Below, piece by piece: positions 55,458 to 64,000 of a stretch of DNA of 64,000 nucleotides. Made by a program: the position numbers and the translations under genes. The notes beneath the pieces are model-generated. The model did no database searches and had not been told where the DNA came from. It saw only the letters and a program-made list of their open reading frames with translations. The DNA lies in contig NZ_CP033070.1 in the NCBI RefSeq assembly GCF_003669035.1, positions 4,030,001 to 4,094,000 of the forward strand, written 5' to 3'. Each line of letters opens with the position of its first letter. Position 1 is the stretch's first letter. The stretch is from Chryseobacterium sp. 3008163 (lineage in GTDB: Bacteria > Bacteroidota > Bacteroidia > Flavobacteriales > Weeksellaceae).

Positions 55458-56396
55458 ATGGAAAAAATAGCTCATGCTTCTCTGGAAGATTTTTACGGCG
55501 AAATGGCAAAAATGCTTGGGAAAGATATGGAAAGTATTTTGCCTAAAGGACTTCACAAAGACATCGGTCATTTTAATGTTTTTGATATTGCCCAAACTAT
55601 TTCCAATGTCAAGAAAGCTTCTGAAATGCCTTACAACAGAAGAAAATATTATAAAATCAGTTTGATTCGAGGTAAGAACAGAGCTGAATATGCGGATAAA
55701 GTGATTTCCATTAAAAAGAATGCATTGCTTTTTGCAACACCGAAAGTTCCGTATCATTATGTTCCCGAAGATGCAGATCAAAAGGGAAGTTTTTGCGTTT
55801 TTACCGATGATTTTTTTACCAAAAATTCTTCACAGAATATTTTGGAAGAATTGCCATTATTTCAACCCGGCGCAATTCCTGTTTTTGAAATTGATGATGA
55901 AATGGCTAATGAAATTGAATTGCTATTTTCAAAAATCAAAAAAGAAATCGATTCCGAGTACGCTTTTAAATATGATTTGATCCGAAATTATGTTTTTGAA
56001 TTAATTCATTACGGACAAAAATTACAGCCTGCCGCAAAAGCTCCAACTTCTCAAAATGCCTCGCTGCGTGTAGTTTCTTTATTTATCGAATTGCTTGAGA
56101 GACAGTTTCCGATTGAGTCTCCGGATCAGAGAATACAGCTGAAAGTTGCCAAAGATTATGCCGAAAGATTGGCTATTCATGTCAATTATTTAAATAAAAA
56201 TTTAAAAGAAAGCACAGGAAAAACAACTACTGAATTTATTGCAGATCGAGTTATTCAGGAAGCTAAGATTTTATTAAAGCAAACCAAATGGAATGTGTCT
56301 GAAATTTCTTATGCTTTAGGATTTGAAGAAATTGCGCATTTTTCCAATTTCTTTAAGCGAAAAACGTCATTTGCACCATTGGAATTTCGTTCATGA
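55458..56396 (+). CDS. AraC-family transcriptional regulator
   Basis: The 312-residue protein has an N-terminal ligand-binding-like part (YYKISLIRGKNRAEYADKVI) and C-terminal AraC-type helices: AKDYAERLAIHVNYLNKNLKESTG and WNVSEISYALGFEEIAHFSNFF, then KRKTSFAPLEFR. It lies 86 bases upstream of the short-chain dehydrogenase on the same strand, so it may control it. This AraC plus SDR pairing is frequent in Flavobacteriia. The inducer is unknown. Confidence 0.9.
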   Translation: MEKIAHASLEDFYGEMAKMLGKDMESILPKGLHKDIGHFNVFDIAQTISNVKKASEMPYNRRKYYKISLIRGKNRAEYADKVISIKKNALLFATPKVPYHYVPEDADQKGSFCVFTDDFFTKNSSQNILEELPLFQPGAIPVFEIDDEMANEIELLFSKIKKEIDSEYAFKYDLIRNYVFELIHYGQKLQPAAKAPTSQNASLRVVSLFIELLERQFPIESPDQRIQLKVAKDYAERLAIHVNYLNKNLKESTGKTTTEFIADRVIQEAKILLKQTKWNVSEISYALGFEEIAHFSNFFKRKTSFAPLEFRS

Positions 56397-56482
56397 TTTG
56401 AATTATGCAAATTTCAGATTGACTGAAGCAAATAAGATCACATTAAAATGATTGAACTTTGTTTTAACAAAAAATACCAAAA

Positions 56483-57244
56483 ATGAGTACAGCAAAAGTA
56501 GCATTAGTAACAGGCGGAAGCCGTGGCTTAGGGAAAAATTCAGCATTGAAGATAGCTGAGAAAGGTTTGGATGTCATTATTACTTATCATAGCAATAAGG
56601 AAGAAGCGGAAAATGTTGTTAATGAAATTAAAGCTTTGGGTAGAAACGCAGCAGCTTTTCAATTGGATACAAGAGATGTTAAAGGTTTTGAATCATTCAT
56701 TCAAAATGTAACCAATCATTTAAAAGAAACTAATGGAAACACAAACATTGATTATTTGATCAACAATGCAGGAACTGCTTTGTATTCTCCAATTACAGAA
56801 ACTACCGAAGAGCAATTGGATGATATGTTTAACATTCATTTCAAAGGGGTTTTCTTTTTAACTCAGAAGTTTTTGCCATTCATCAACGACGGCGGTGGAA
56901 TCATTAATGTTTCTTCAGGATTGGCAAGATTTGCATTACCAGGATCATCGGTTTACGGTTCCATGAAAGCCGGAGTTGAAATGTTGACGAAGTATATGGC
57001 GAAAGAATTGGGATCAAGAAAAATCAAAGTTAATGTGGTTGCTCCGGGAGCCATTGAAACCGATTTTGGTGGTGGAAGAACGAGAGATGATGAAAATATC
57101 AATGCAATGATTGCCGGGAATACGGCTTTAGGAAGAGCTGGTTTGCCGGATGATATCGGTGGAGTGGTAGCTTTTCTGTGTACTGAAGATGCCCGTTGGA
57201 TTACCGCACAGAGAATTGAAGCTTCTGGTGGAATGTTTTTTTAA
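56483..57244 (+). CDS. Short-chain dehydrogenase/reductase (SDR)
   Basis: The 253-residue classical SDR has the dinucleotide motif TGGSRGLGKN near residue 10, the NNAG motif, the Ser of NVSSG, the catalytic YGSMK and the C-terminal IEASGGMFF in place of the usual DGG motif. An Asn/Arg-rich turn after the second strand (TYHSNKEEAE) suggests NADPH. The substrate is unknown. Its gene follows an AraC regulator, which probably controls it. Confidence 0.9.
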   Translation: MSTAKVALVTGGSRGLGKNSALKIAEKGLDVIITYHSNKEEAENVVNEIKALGRNAAAFQLDTRDVKGFESFIQNVTNHLKETNGNTNIDYLINNAGTALYSPITETTEEQLDDMFNIHFKGVFFLTQKFLPFINDGGGIINVSSGLARFALPGSSVYGSMKAGVEMLTKYMAKELGSRKIKVNVVAPGAIETDFGGGRTRDDENINAMIAGNTALGRAGLPDDIGGVVAFLCTEDARWITAQRIEASGGMFF

Positions 57245-57292
57245 ATAAGAGTGATTCTGAAAGCTTTAATTATTTAAGAAATAATTTAATTT

Positions 57293-57361
57293 TCTCTCGC
57301 AGATTGAGTGGATTACACAGATCAAATAAAAATCTGCTAGATTTGCTCAATCTGCAAGAGA
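57293..57361. repeat. Inverted repeat TCTCTCGCAGATTGAG between convergent genes
   Basis: TCTCTCGCAGATTGAG (57293-57308) and CTCAATCTGCAAGAGA (57346-57361) are near-complementary, with an inner ACAGAT/AATCTG pair. It lies between the convergent SDR and aminotransferase genes. It may be a bidirectional terminator or a dispersed repeat of the GCAGATTGAG type. Confidence 0.5.
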
Positions 57362-57367
57362 TTTATT

Positions 57368-58516
57368 TTATAATTTAGCTAGATTGTCAATCGCTCTTTC
57401 CAGAGTTTCCTGCTTCTTAGCAAAACATAATCTGATCACATTTTCATTCAGCTTATTTTTATAAAAAGATGAAAACGGAACGCTTGCAACTTTATGGGTA
57501 ACCGTTAATTCCTGAGCAAAATCAAAATCAGATTTGTCAGAGATTTTATCATACTTCAAAGCCTGAAAATACGTTCCTTCACAATCGAGTAATTCAAAAG
57601 AAGTATTTGCTAAACCCTGTCTTAAAAAATCCCTCTTTTCTTGGAAAAATTGATTCAAAACAAGATAATGCTCATCATTTTTCATATATTCAGCCAAAGC
57701 CATTTGAATCGGTGTGTTGACTGAAAATACATTGAACTGATGAATTTTTCTGAACTCATCTGTTAAAGCTTTCGGAGCGGCACAATATCCGATTTTCCAA
57801 CCGGTGACATGGAAAAGTTTCCCGAAAGACGCAACTAAAAGACTTCTTTCTTTCAATTCGGGATATTTGCAGATACTTAAATGTTCTTTTCCGTCATAAA
57901 CGATATTTTCATATACTTCATCACTCAAAATCAGGATTGAAGTGTCTTTTACGATTTTAATCAATTCCTGAATATCATTTTCTTTTAAAATCTTCCCTGA
58001 TGGATTATTCGGATTGTTCAGAATAATCATTTTTGTTTTATCTGAAACTAATTTTTTCACCGCTGCCCAATCGATTTCATAATCTGGGGCTTTCATTTCA
58101 AAACGTTTTACAATTCCTCCGAAAAGTTCAACGGTTGGTTCATAACAATCATAGGCAGGTTCGAAAATAATTACTTCATCATCTTTTTTAACGAAAGTAG
58201 CAATCGTTGTAAAAATCGCCTGTGTTCCGCCTGCGGTAATGGTAATTTCTGAATCAGGATGATAAACTGCCTGATGACTGTTCTCGATTTTCTTTGCAAT
58301 TTCTTCTTTCAAACCAATCATTCCGCCCATCGGAGCATATTGGTTAAAGCCTTTTTGAATGAAATGATTAACATGATCCAACAATTCTGAATCTGGCATA
58401 AAATCCGGGAATCCCTGAGATAGATTGATGGCTTCATTTTCATTGGCCAATTGTGTCATCTGACTGAAAATGGTGGTTCCTACATTTGATAGCTTGGAAA
58501 AAGGAAGTTGTATCAT
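57368..58516 (-). CDS. PLP-dependent aminotransferase, methionine/kynurenine type (YbdL-like)
   Basis: The 382-residue class I aminotransferase has INLSQGFPDFMP near the start, QYAPMGGMIGLKEEIA, the AGGTQAIFTTIATF turn, NNPNNPSGKI, the LSDEVYENIVYDG Asp-Tyr pair, and the PLP lysine in SFGKLFHVTGWKIGY. This pattern is closest to methionine aminotransferase and kynurenine transaminase-like enzymes. It probably transaminates methionine or aromatic amino acids. The ATG at 58516 was chosen because MIQLPFSKLS is the usual start; the frame is open to 58552. Confidence 0.88.
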   Translation of the reverse strand: MIQLPFSKLSNVGTTIFSQMTQLANENEAINLSQGFPDFMPDSELLDHVNHFIQKGFNQYAPMGGMIGLKEEIAKKIENSHQAVYHPDSEITITAGGTQAIFTTIATFVKKDDEVIIFEPAYDCYEPTVELFGGIVKRFEMKAPDYEIDWAAVKKLVSDKTKMIILNNPNNPSGKILKENDIQELIKIVKDTSILILSDEVYENIVYDGKEHLSICKYPELKERSLLVASFGKLFHVTGWKIGYCAAPKALTDEFRKIHQFNVFSVNTPIQMALAEYMKNDEHYLVLNQFFQEKRDFLRQGLANTSFELLDCEGTYFQALKYDKISDKSDFDFAQELTVTHKVASVPFSSFYKNKLNENVIRLCFAKKQETLERAIDNLAKL

Positions 58517-58679
58517 GAAAGAAAATTTTTGCTTAGTTCGAATGTACAGCATTTTTTGAAATTTAAAGATATATCGTTATTAAAAATTATTTCGTAATCA
58601 AAAAATAAATCTGTAGTTTTTATCTGAAATTATCGTAAAAAAACGGCTCAAAATATTCGGATATTTTTGTTCAATTCCG

Positions 58680-58687
58680 TACTTTTG
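58680..58687 (+). promoter_or_regulatory. Promoter -7 element of parE
   Basis: TACTTTTG matches TAnnTTTG and lies 20 bases before the parE start at 58708. A TTTG 10 bases upstream is too close to be the -33 box. Confidence 0.45.
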
Positions 58688-58707
58688 TATGTTTGCTGAA
58701 ATAATCT

Positions 58708-60588
58708 ATGTCACAAGAAATAAACCCTGTATATTCCGAAGATAACATCAGAACCCTCGATTGGCAGGAGCATATTCGTTTACGTCCCGGTATGTACATC
58801 GGGAAGTTGGGCGATGGCTCGTCTGCGGATGATGGTATCTATATTTTGCTGAAAGAAATTCTCGATAACTCGATTGATGAGTTCAGAATGAAATCAGGTA
58901 AAAGAATTGAAATAAAAGTCGACGACGGAAAAGTTACGATTCGTGATTTTGGTCGTGGAATTCCGTTAGGAAAAGTCGTTGATGCCGTTTCAAAAATGAA
59001 TACCGGTGGTAAATACGACAGCAAAGCCTTCAAAAAATCAGTAGGTTTAAATGGTGTCGGAACGAAAGCGGTAAATGCCCTTTCAGATTATTTCCGTGTA
59101 AGATCTTTCCGTGAAGGGAAGATGAAAATGGCTGAGTTCTCAAGAGGAATTATCACTGAAGATCATGACGAAAAAGATACTTCTGACAGAAACGGAACAG
59201 AAATTTCCTTTGTTCCTGACGCGGATATTTTCCTTCATTTCAAATATCGAAAAGAGTATATCGCAAGAATGCTCCGCAATTATTCTTATCTGAATCCCGG
59301 ACTGAAAATTATTTTTAACGGTGAAACTTTCTTTTCTGAAAACGGTCTTAAAGATTTGTTGGAAGAAGAATTGGAGAGCGATGTGCTATATCCTATCATT
59401 CACCTAAGAGATAATGATATCGAACTGGCAGTAACGCATACTGATAAATCGCAGACAGAAACGTATTTCTCATTCGTTAACGGACAAAATACAACGCAGG
59501 GAGGGACGCATTTAAACGCATTCCGTGAAGCGTATGTAAAAACAATCCGTGAGTATTTTAATAAAAACTTTGATGCTTCAGATATCAGAAAATCTATAGT
59601 TGCGGCAATTTCCATTAGCGTAGAAGAACCTGTTTTCGAATCTCAGACGAAAACAAAATTAGGTTCCAACGATATTGGCCCCAATGGCCCGACGGTGAGA
59701 ATTTTCATAATCGATTTTCTAAAAAGTAAATTAGATAATTTTCTTCATAAAAATCCTGAGATTGCTGAGGCAATTCAGAGAAAAATTTTAATCTCAGAAA
59801 GAGAAAGAAAAGAGCTTTCGGGAATTCAGAAATTAGCAAGAGAAAGAGCGAAAAAAGTTTCGCTTCACAATAAAAAGCTACGTGACTGCAGACAGCATTA
59901 CAACGATCAGAAAGCCGAAAGAAAAGCTGAAACACAAATCTTCATTACCGAAGGAGATTCTGCATCAGGATCCATCACAAAATCAAGAGATGTTGAGACG
60001 CAGGCTGTATTTTCTTTAAAAGGTAAACCATTGAACTGTTATGGTTTAACAAAGAAAGTAGTGTACGAAAATGAGGAATTTAACCTTCTTCAGGCAGCTT
60101 TAAATATCGAAGAAAGTCTTGAAGATTTAAGATACAATCAAGTAATTATAGCAACCGATGCCGATGTAGACGGAATGCACATCAGACTTTTGATGATTAC
60201 GTTCTTCCTTCAGTTTTTTCCTGATGTGATTAAAAATGGACATTTATACATTCTTCAAACCCCATTATTCAGAGTTAGAAATAAAAAGGAAACGAGATAT
60301 TGCTATTCTGAATTGGAAAGAATAAAAGCATTAAACGAATTAGGTAAAAATCCTGAGATTACCCGATTCAAAGGTTTAGGGGAAATTTCACCGGATGAAT
60401 TTAAAAATTTCATTGGAAAAGATATTCGTTTAGAGCCCGTTGTTCTTGGAAAAGACCAGACCATCGAACAGTTGTTAGAATTCTATATGGGAAAAAATAC
60501 TCCCGATCGACAGATTTTTATTCTTGAAAATCTCGTGGTAGAAGATTCTAACATCAGCGATAAAGAAATTCTAACTGAAGCAGAATGA
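58708..60588 (+). CDS. parE: DNA topoisomerase IV subunit B (ParE/GyrB-like)
   Basis: ParE supplies the ATPase and Toprim parts of topoisomerase IV, which separates daughter chromosomes. The 626-residue protein has the GHKL ATPase motifs [10 protein letters not shown] and GRGIPLG, then [14 protein letters not shown], the QTKTKLG transducer end, and Toprim motifs [10 protein letters not shown] and DADVDGMHI. The length fits ParE and not GyrB. It is followed after 21 bases by a small membrane protein and then parC, so all three are probably one operon. Confidence 0.95.
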   Translation: MSQEINPVYSEDNIRTLDWQEHIRLRPGMYIGKLGDGSSADDGIYILLKEILDNSIDEFRMKSGKRIEIKVDDGKVTIRDFGRGIPLGKVVDAVSKMNTGGKYDSKAFKKSVGLNGVGTKAVNALSDYFRVRSFREGKMKMAEFSRGIITEDHDEKDTSDRNGTEISFVPDADIFLHFKYRKEYIARMLRNYSYLNPGLKIIFNGETFFSENGLKDLLEEELESDVLYPIIHLRDNDIELAVTHTDKSQTETYFSFVNGQNTTQGGTHLNAFREAYVKTIREYFNKNFDASDIRKSIVAAISISVEEPVFESQTKTKLGSNDIGPNGPTVRIFIIDFLKSKLDNFLHKNPEIAEAIQRKILISERERKELSGIQKLARERAKKVSLHNKKLRDCRQHYNDQKAERKAETQIFITEGDSASGSITKSRDVETQAVFSLKGKPLNCYGLTKKVVYENEEFNLLQAALNIEESLEDLRYNQVIIATDADVDGMHIRLLMITFFLQFFPDVIKNGHLYILQTPLFRVRNKKETRYCYSELERIKALNELGKNPEITRFKGLGEISPDEFKNFIGKDIRLEPVVLGKDQTIEQLLEFYMGKNTPDRQIFILENLVVEDSNISDKEILTEAE

Positions 60589-60609
60589 TTTTAAAGAACA
60601 CCAACACAA

Positions 60610-61083
60610 ATGAGATTAAGTAACCGAAGCAAAGCTCCGATTTATAATTTTGTCAATACATTATTATTGATGATGTTATTGGGTGGGATTATCGCATTTT
60701 TATTGGAGGAATATAAGTTTAATATTTTGGGAGTTGAAAGCTATTTTTTGATTATCGCTCCACTCATTTTATTAATTTTTTTTTACCTTAATGGAAGACA
60801 GATTTTTGAATATGACAGCGATGGAGAAGCTGTCCATTTTAAAAACAGAAACATTATTCCGTTTCTAAGCAAGGCATTAAGCGATGAATTTCCAAAATAT
60901 AAACTCATTAAATATGATGTGGTCACTATATTGTTTGTTAAAAGATTGTATTTAACACTTTCTAGTAAAAACAGCGGTTCGACCATGTTAAAATATGAAA
61001 TTTCTTATTTAACGAAAAAAGAAGTCAATGATTTGAAATTTTCACTCAATAAAATAGTCAAAGCAAATAAAGAAAGAAGATAG
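60610..61083 (+). CDS. Hypothetical membrane protein between parE and parC
   Basis: The 157-residue protein has two hydrophobic segments (about residues 11-31 and 43-62) and a lysine-rich cytoplasmic part of about 95 residues with alternating strands, which could be a PH-like domain. I do not recognise it. It lies 21 bases after parE and 9 bases before parC, so it must be co-transcribed with topoisomerase IV. A functional link is possible but unproven. Confidence 0.75.
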   Translation: MRLSNRSKAPIYNFVNTLLLMMLLGGIIAFLLEEYKFNILGVESYFLIIAPLILLIFFYLNGRQIFEYDSDGEAVHFKNRNIIPFLSKALSDEFPKYKLIKYDVVTILFVKRLYLTLSSKNSGSTMLKYEISYLTKKEVNDLKFSLNKIVKANKERR

Positions 61084-61092
61084 TAAGAAGTA

Positions 61093-63674
61093 ATGATAGA
61101 AGAAAACTCTCACGAAGGCGAAAGCTTAAAAAAAGTTTCAGGACTGTACAAAGACTGGTTTCTGGATTATGCATCTTATGTAATTTTAGATAGAGCGATT
61201 CCGTCTGTTTATGATGGTTTCAAGCCTGTTCAGCGTAGAATTATGCATTCTATGCGTGAGCTTGAAGACGGCAGATACAACAAAGTTGCCAATATCGTAG
61301 GAAACACGATGAAATATCACCCTCACGGTGATGCATCGATTACCGATGCGATGGTAGGTATTGGGCAAAGAGAATTACTGATTGATACTCAGGGAAACTG
61401 GGGAAATATTTATACCGGAGATTCTGCAGCAGCAGCGAGATATATTGAAGCAAGATTGACGCCTTTTGCTTTGGAAGTGGTCTTCAATCCTAAAACGACT
61501 GTTTGGTCAAAATCTTATGACGGCAGAAATAATGAACCGGTAGATTTACCAGTAAAATTCCCGTTGCTTTTGGCGCAGGGTGTTGAAGGGATTGGAGTAG
61601 GACTTTCTACAAAGATTCTTCCGCATAATTTTAATGAATTAATCAATGCTTCTGTTGCTCATCTAAAAGGCAAGAAGTTTGAAATTTTCCCGGATTTTCT
61701 GACGGCAGGTTTTCTTGATGTTTCAGAATACAACGACGGTCACAGAGGTGGAAAAGTAAGAGCCAGAGCAAAAATTTCTCAGGTCGACAAGCATACTTTG
61801 ATGATTTCTGAACTTCCTTTTTCTAAGAATACTGGCGATTTGATTGATTCAATCATTAAAGCCAACGAAAAAGGAAAAATTAAAATCAAAAAATTGAAGA
61901 TAACACTTCAGATAAAGTTGAGATTCTGATTTATCTTCACAATGAAGTTTCACCGGACAAAACGATTGATGCTTTATATGCATTTACCGATTGTCAGGTA
62001 ACGATTTCTCCGAATGCGTGTGTAATTGTTGGTGACAAACCGATGTTCCTGAATGTTTCTGAAATTCTAAGAATGAATACCGATCATACGGTTTCATTAT
62101 TGAAAAAAGAATTGGAAATTGAATTGAATGAATTGCAAGAAAGCTGGCATTTTTCTTCATTGGAAAGAATTTTCATCGAAAACAGAATTTACCATGATAT
62201 TGAAGAAGTTAAAAGCTGGGAAGATGTTTTAAAAACAATTGCAATTGGTTTGAAACCTCATACAGCACATCTTTTAAGAGAAGTTACGGAAGAAGATATT
62301 CTGAGACTGACAGAAATTAGAATTAAAAGAATTTCCAGATTCGATTTAGATAAATTTAAAGAAAATATTGCTGCACTAGAAGGTAAGATAGAGCAGGTAA
62401 GACATCATTTGGCCAACCTGATTGCTTATGCGATTGACTATTATTTAAATATTCAGAAAAAATACGGAAAAGGCAGAGAACGTAAAACGGAATTAAGGAT
62501 TTTTGATACCATTGATGCTTCAAAAGTTGCTGTGGCTAACGAAAAATTCTATGCTAATTTCGAAGAAGGTTTCGTGGGAACTTCTTTAAGAAAAGATCAA
62601 TTCTTGTTTGATTGCTCAGACATCGACGACATCATCACTTTCAGAAAAGACGGTAGCATGAAAGTCGTAAAAGTGGAGGCCAAAACCTTCATCGGAAAAG
62701 ACATTCTGCACGTTGCCATCTGGAAGAAAAACGATAAACGTACGGTCTATAACATGATTTACCGTGAAGGAATGCAGGGGCCTTACTACATGAAGCGCTT
62801 TTCAGTAACTGGAGTGACCAGAAACACTGATTATCGATTAGCTTCAGATGCAAAAGGTTCTGAAACGCTCTATTTTTCGGCAAATCCAAATGGTGAAGCA
62901 GAAACAGTGACAGTTCTTTTAAAACCGAATCCAAGAATCAGAAAAAACAAAATGGATATTGATTTCTCAGAAATAGGAATCAAAGGACGTGATTCTAAAG
63001 GAAATCTGGTGACCAAATATTCTGTTAAAAAAGTAGATTTAAAAGAGGAAGGTGTTTCGACTTTGGCACCTCGTAAAATCTGGTTTGATGATACAGTTAG
63101 ACGTCTGAATGCGGATGTGAGAGGTACTTTATTAGGAAACTTTAAAGGTGATGATAAAATTCTGACCATCAATTCTCACGGTGAAGCAAAATTGATCAGC
63201 TTTGACCTTGGAAACCGCTTTGATGACGAATATATTATTCTTGAAAAATGGCGACCGCAACAGCCGATTACGTGCATTTATTATGACGGCGAAAAAGATA
63301 TTTATTTTATCAAAAGATTTTTGCTTGAGAATACAATCAATCCGCAGACCTTTATGCCTTCTGAACATCCGAAATCTTTCATTGAAAGGATTTTAGTGTC
63401 AAATGGAACAACTGCTGAAATTATTTTTGCAAAAGATAAAGGAAAAGAACGTGATCCTGAAACCGTAAATATTGACGAATTTATCGCAATAAAGGGTATA
63501 AAAGCCATCGGAAATCAATTCACGAAATTTAAAGTAAAAAACATCAATATTACCATTCCTGAACCGGAAGAAGAGGAGCCTGAAGTATATGAAGAGCCAG
63601 ACTTCACGCCATCTACAGATGATGATGGCGGAACGATTGGTGATTTGTTTGAAGGAGGAAATACTGAGAACTAA
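61093..63674 (+). CDS. parC: DNA topoisomerase IV subunit A (ParC/GyrA-like; one frameshift)
   Basis: ParC carries the DNA-breaking part of topoisomerase IV. Family motifs are VYDGFKPVQRRIMHSM near residue 35, YHPHGDASITDAM, and the active-site Tyr in AAAARYIEARL. The C-terminal half has coiled-coil and beta-pinwheel sequence and an acidic tail (EPEEEEPEVYEEPDF). The frame breaks at an A6 run (61888-61893). One more A joins the parts as KIKIKKIEDNTSDKVEILIY and gives about 860 residues, the normal length. In the quinolone-contact region Ala and Asp stand where E. coli ParC has Ser80 and Glu84. Confidence 0.93.
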
Positions 63675-63689
63675 CTAAGAAAAGAAAAT

Positions 63690-64000
63690 ATGAATATTGT
63701 AATACTTATTATTGCTATAACTTGTATCATTAGCTATCTTGCTTTAAACGATATGAGGATTTTCGAAAAATATAAATTTAATGTTGGAGCAATTCTTCAT
63801 CGGAAAGAATATATAAGATTATTAAGTTCGGGATTTCTGCACGCAGACTTTATACATTTGATATTGAATATGTATGTGCTTTATATGTTCAGTCCAGCTG
63901 TAATGGAGGACTTTGGAATAATAGGTTTTTTGATTATTTATTTTGCATCTATCTTATTGGGAAATTTATTTTCATTATTTATCTACAAAGCACAAAATTG
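63690..64000 (+). CDS. Rhomboid-family intramembrane serine protease (N-terminal part, cut by window edge)
   Basis: The 103 visible residues contain a first membrane span, then the rhomboid signature YIRLLSSGFLHADFIHLILNM, with both conserved His and Asn of the HxxxxHLxxNM pattern, and further hydrophobic segments. The catalytic Ser and second His would lie beyond the window. It follows parC by 15 bases and may be co-transcribed with it. Proteolysis is inferred from the family because the active-site part is not visible. Confidence 0.85.
   Translation, partial: MNIVILIIAITCIISYLALNDMRIFEKYKFNVGAILHRKEYIRLLSSGFLHADFIHLILNMYVLYMFSPAVMEDFGIIGFLIIYFASILLGNLFSLFIYKAQN

Noticed and set aside
1..64000. 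CRISPR arrays, tRNA or rRNA genes, insertion sequences or prophage
   Set aside because: I looked for regularly spaced repeats, clover-leaf-like genes, transposase motifs and phage genes and saw none. A tRNA search program could still find a missed tRNA.

Overview
This window reads as chromosomal DNA of a member of the Flavobacteriia, most likely Chryseobacterium or a close relative. The evidence is the AT-rich sequence, SusC/SusD pairs, GLPGLI and MG2/plug surface proteins, a short Hc1-type histone-like gene, -7 promoter elements of the form TAnnTTTG, and typical Chryseobacterium-like intergenic repeats. The genus is inferred from gene content, not from a marker gene. No tRNA, rRNA, CRISPR array or insertion sequence was recognised.

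Positions 1-28.9 kb form a pectin (rhamnogalacturonan I) and L-rhamnose utilisation region. The forward block holds rhamnogalacturonan lyase (PL11, cut by the window edge), rhamnogalacturonan acetylesterase (CE12), unsaturated rhamnogalacturonyl hydrolase (GH105), rhaT, rhaM, a SusC/SusD pair, the bifunctional aldolase/dehydrogenase rhaEW, rhaI, a rhamnulokinase-type FGGY kinase and an FMN L-lactate dehydrogenase. Together these can cut the polymer, import the products and take L-rhamnose to DHAP plus L-lactaldehyde, L-lactate and finally pyruvate. A GntR regulator with a sugar-binding-type sensor (18.6-19.6 kb) is the probable local controller. After a putative phage abortive-infection gene (20.0-20.9 kb), a reverse-strand cluster encodes a GH28 polygalacturonase, a DUF4450 protein and an unassigned (alpha/alpha)6-barrel glycosidase. 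A 15-bp motif is shared, in the same orientation relative to the gene, upstream of rhaT and of GH28 and may be a regulon operator.

Positions 29-48 kb hold mixed genes: an EamA transporter, a CatA-like acetyltransferase, a Crp/Fnr regulator, a GNAT, the histone-like protein, an AraC regulator divergent from an exported flavodoxin-RidA fusion, a carboxypeptidase-regulatory-like protein with a GLPGLI protein, an M28 peptidase, an RDD protein, Tex, and two paralogous MG2 plus TonB-plug proteins that lack a beta-barrel. Positions 48-64 kb are mostly housekeeping: TypA/BipA, a small toxin-antitoxin pair, a GHL10 lipoprotein, ferritin, YchF, an AraC/SDR pair, a methionine-type aminotransferase, parE-orf-parC (topoisomerase IV) and the start of a rhomboid protease.

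Eleven single-base losses, nearly all in A or T runs, break nine genes (susC, rhaEW, catA-like, GNAT, the 35.1-kb gene, tex, the second MG2/plug gene three times, the toxin, parC). Because conserved genes such as parC and tex are among them, and every case is a deletion, the simplest reading is homopolymer sequencing error. I annotate these genes across the break as single CDSs.
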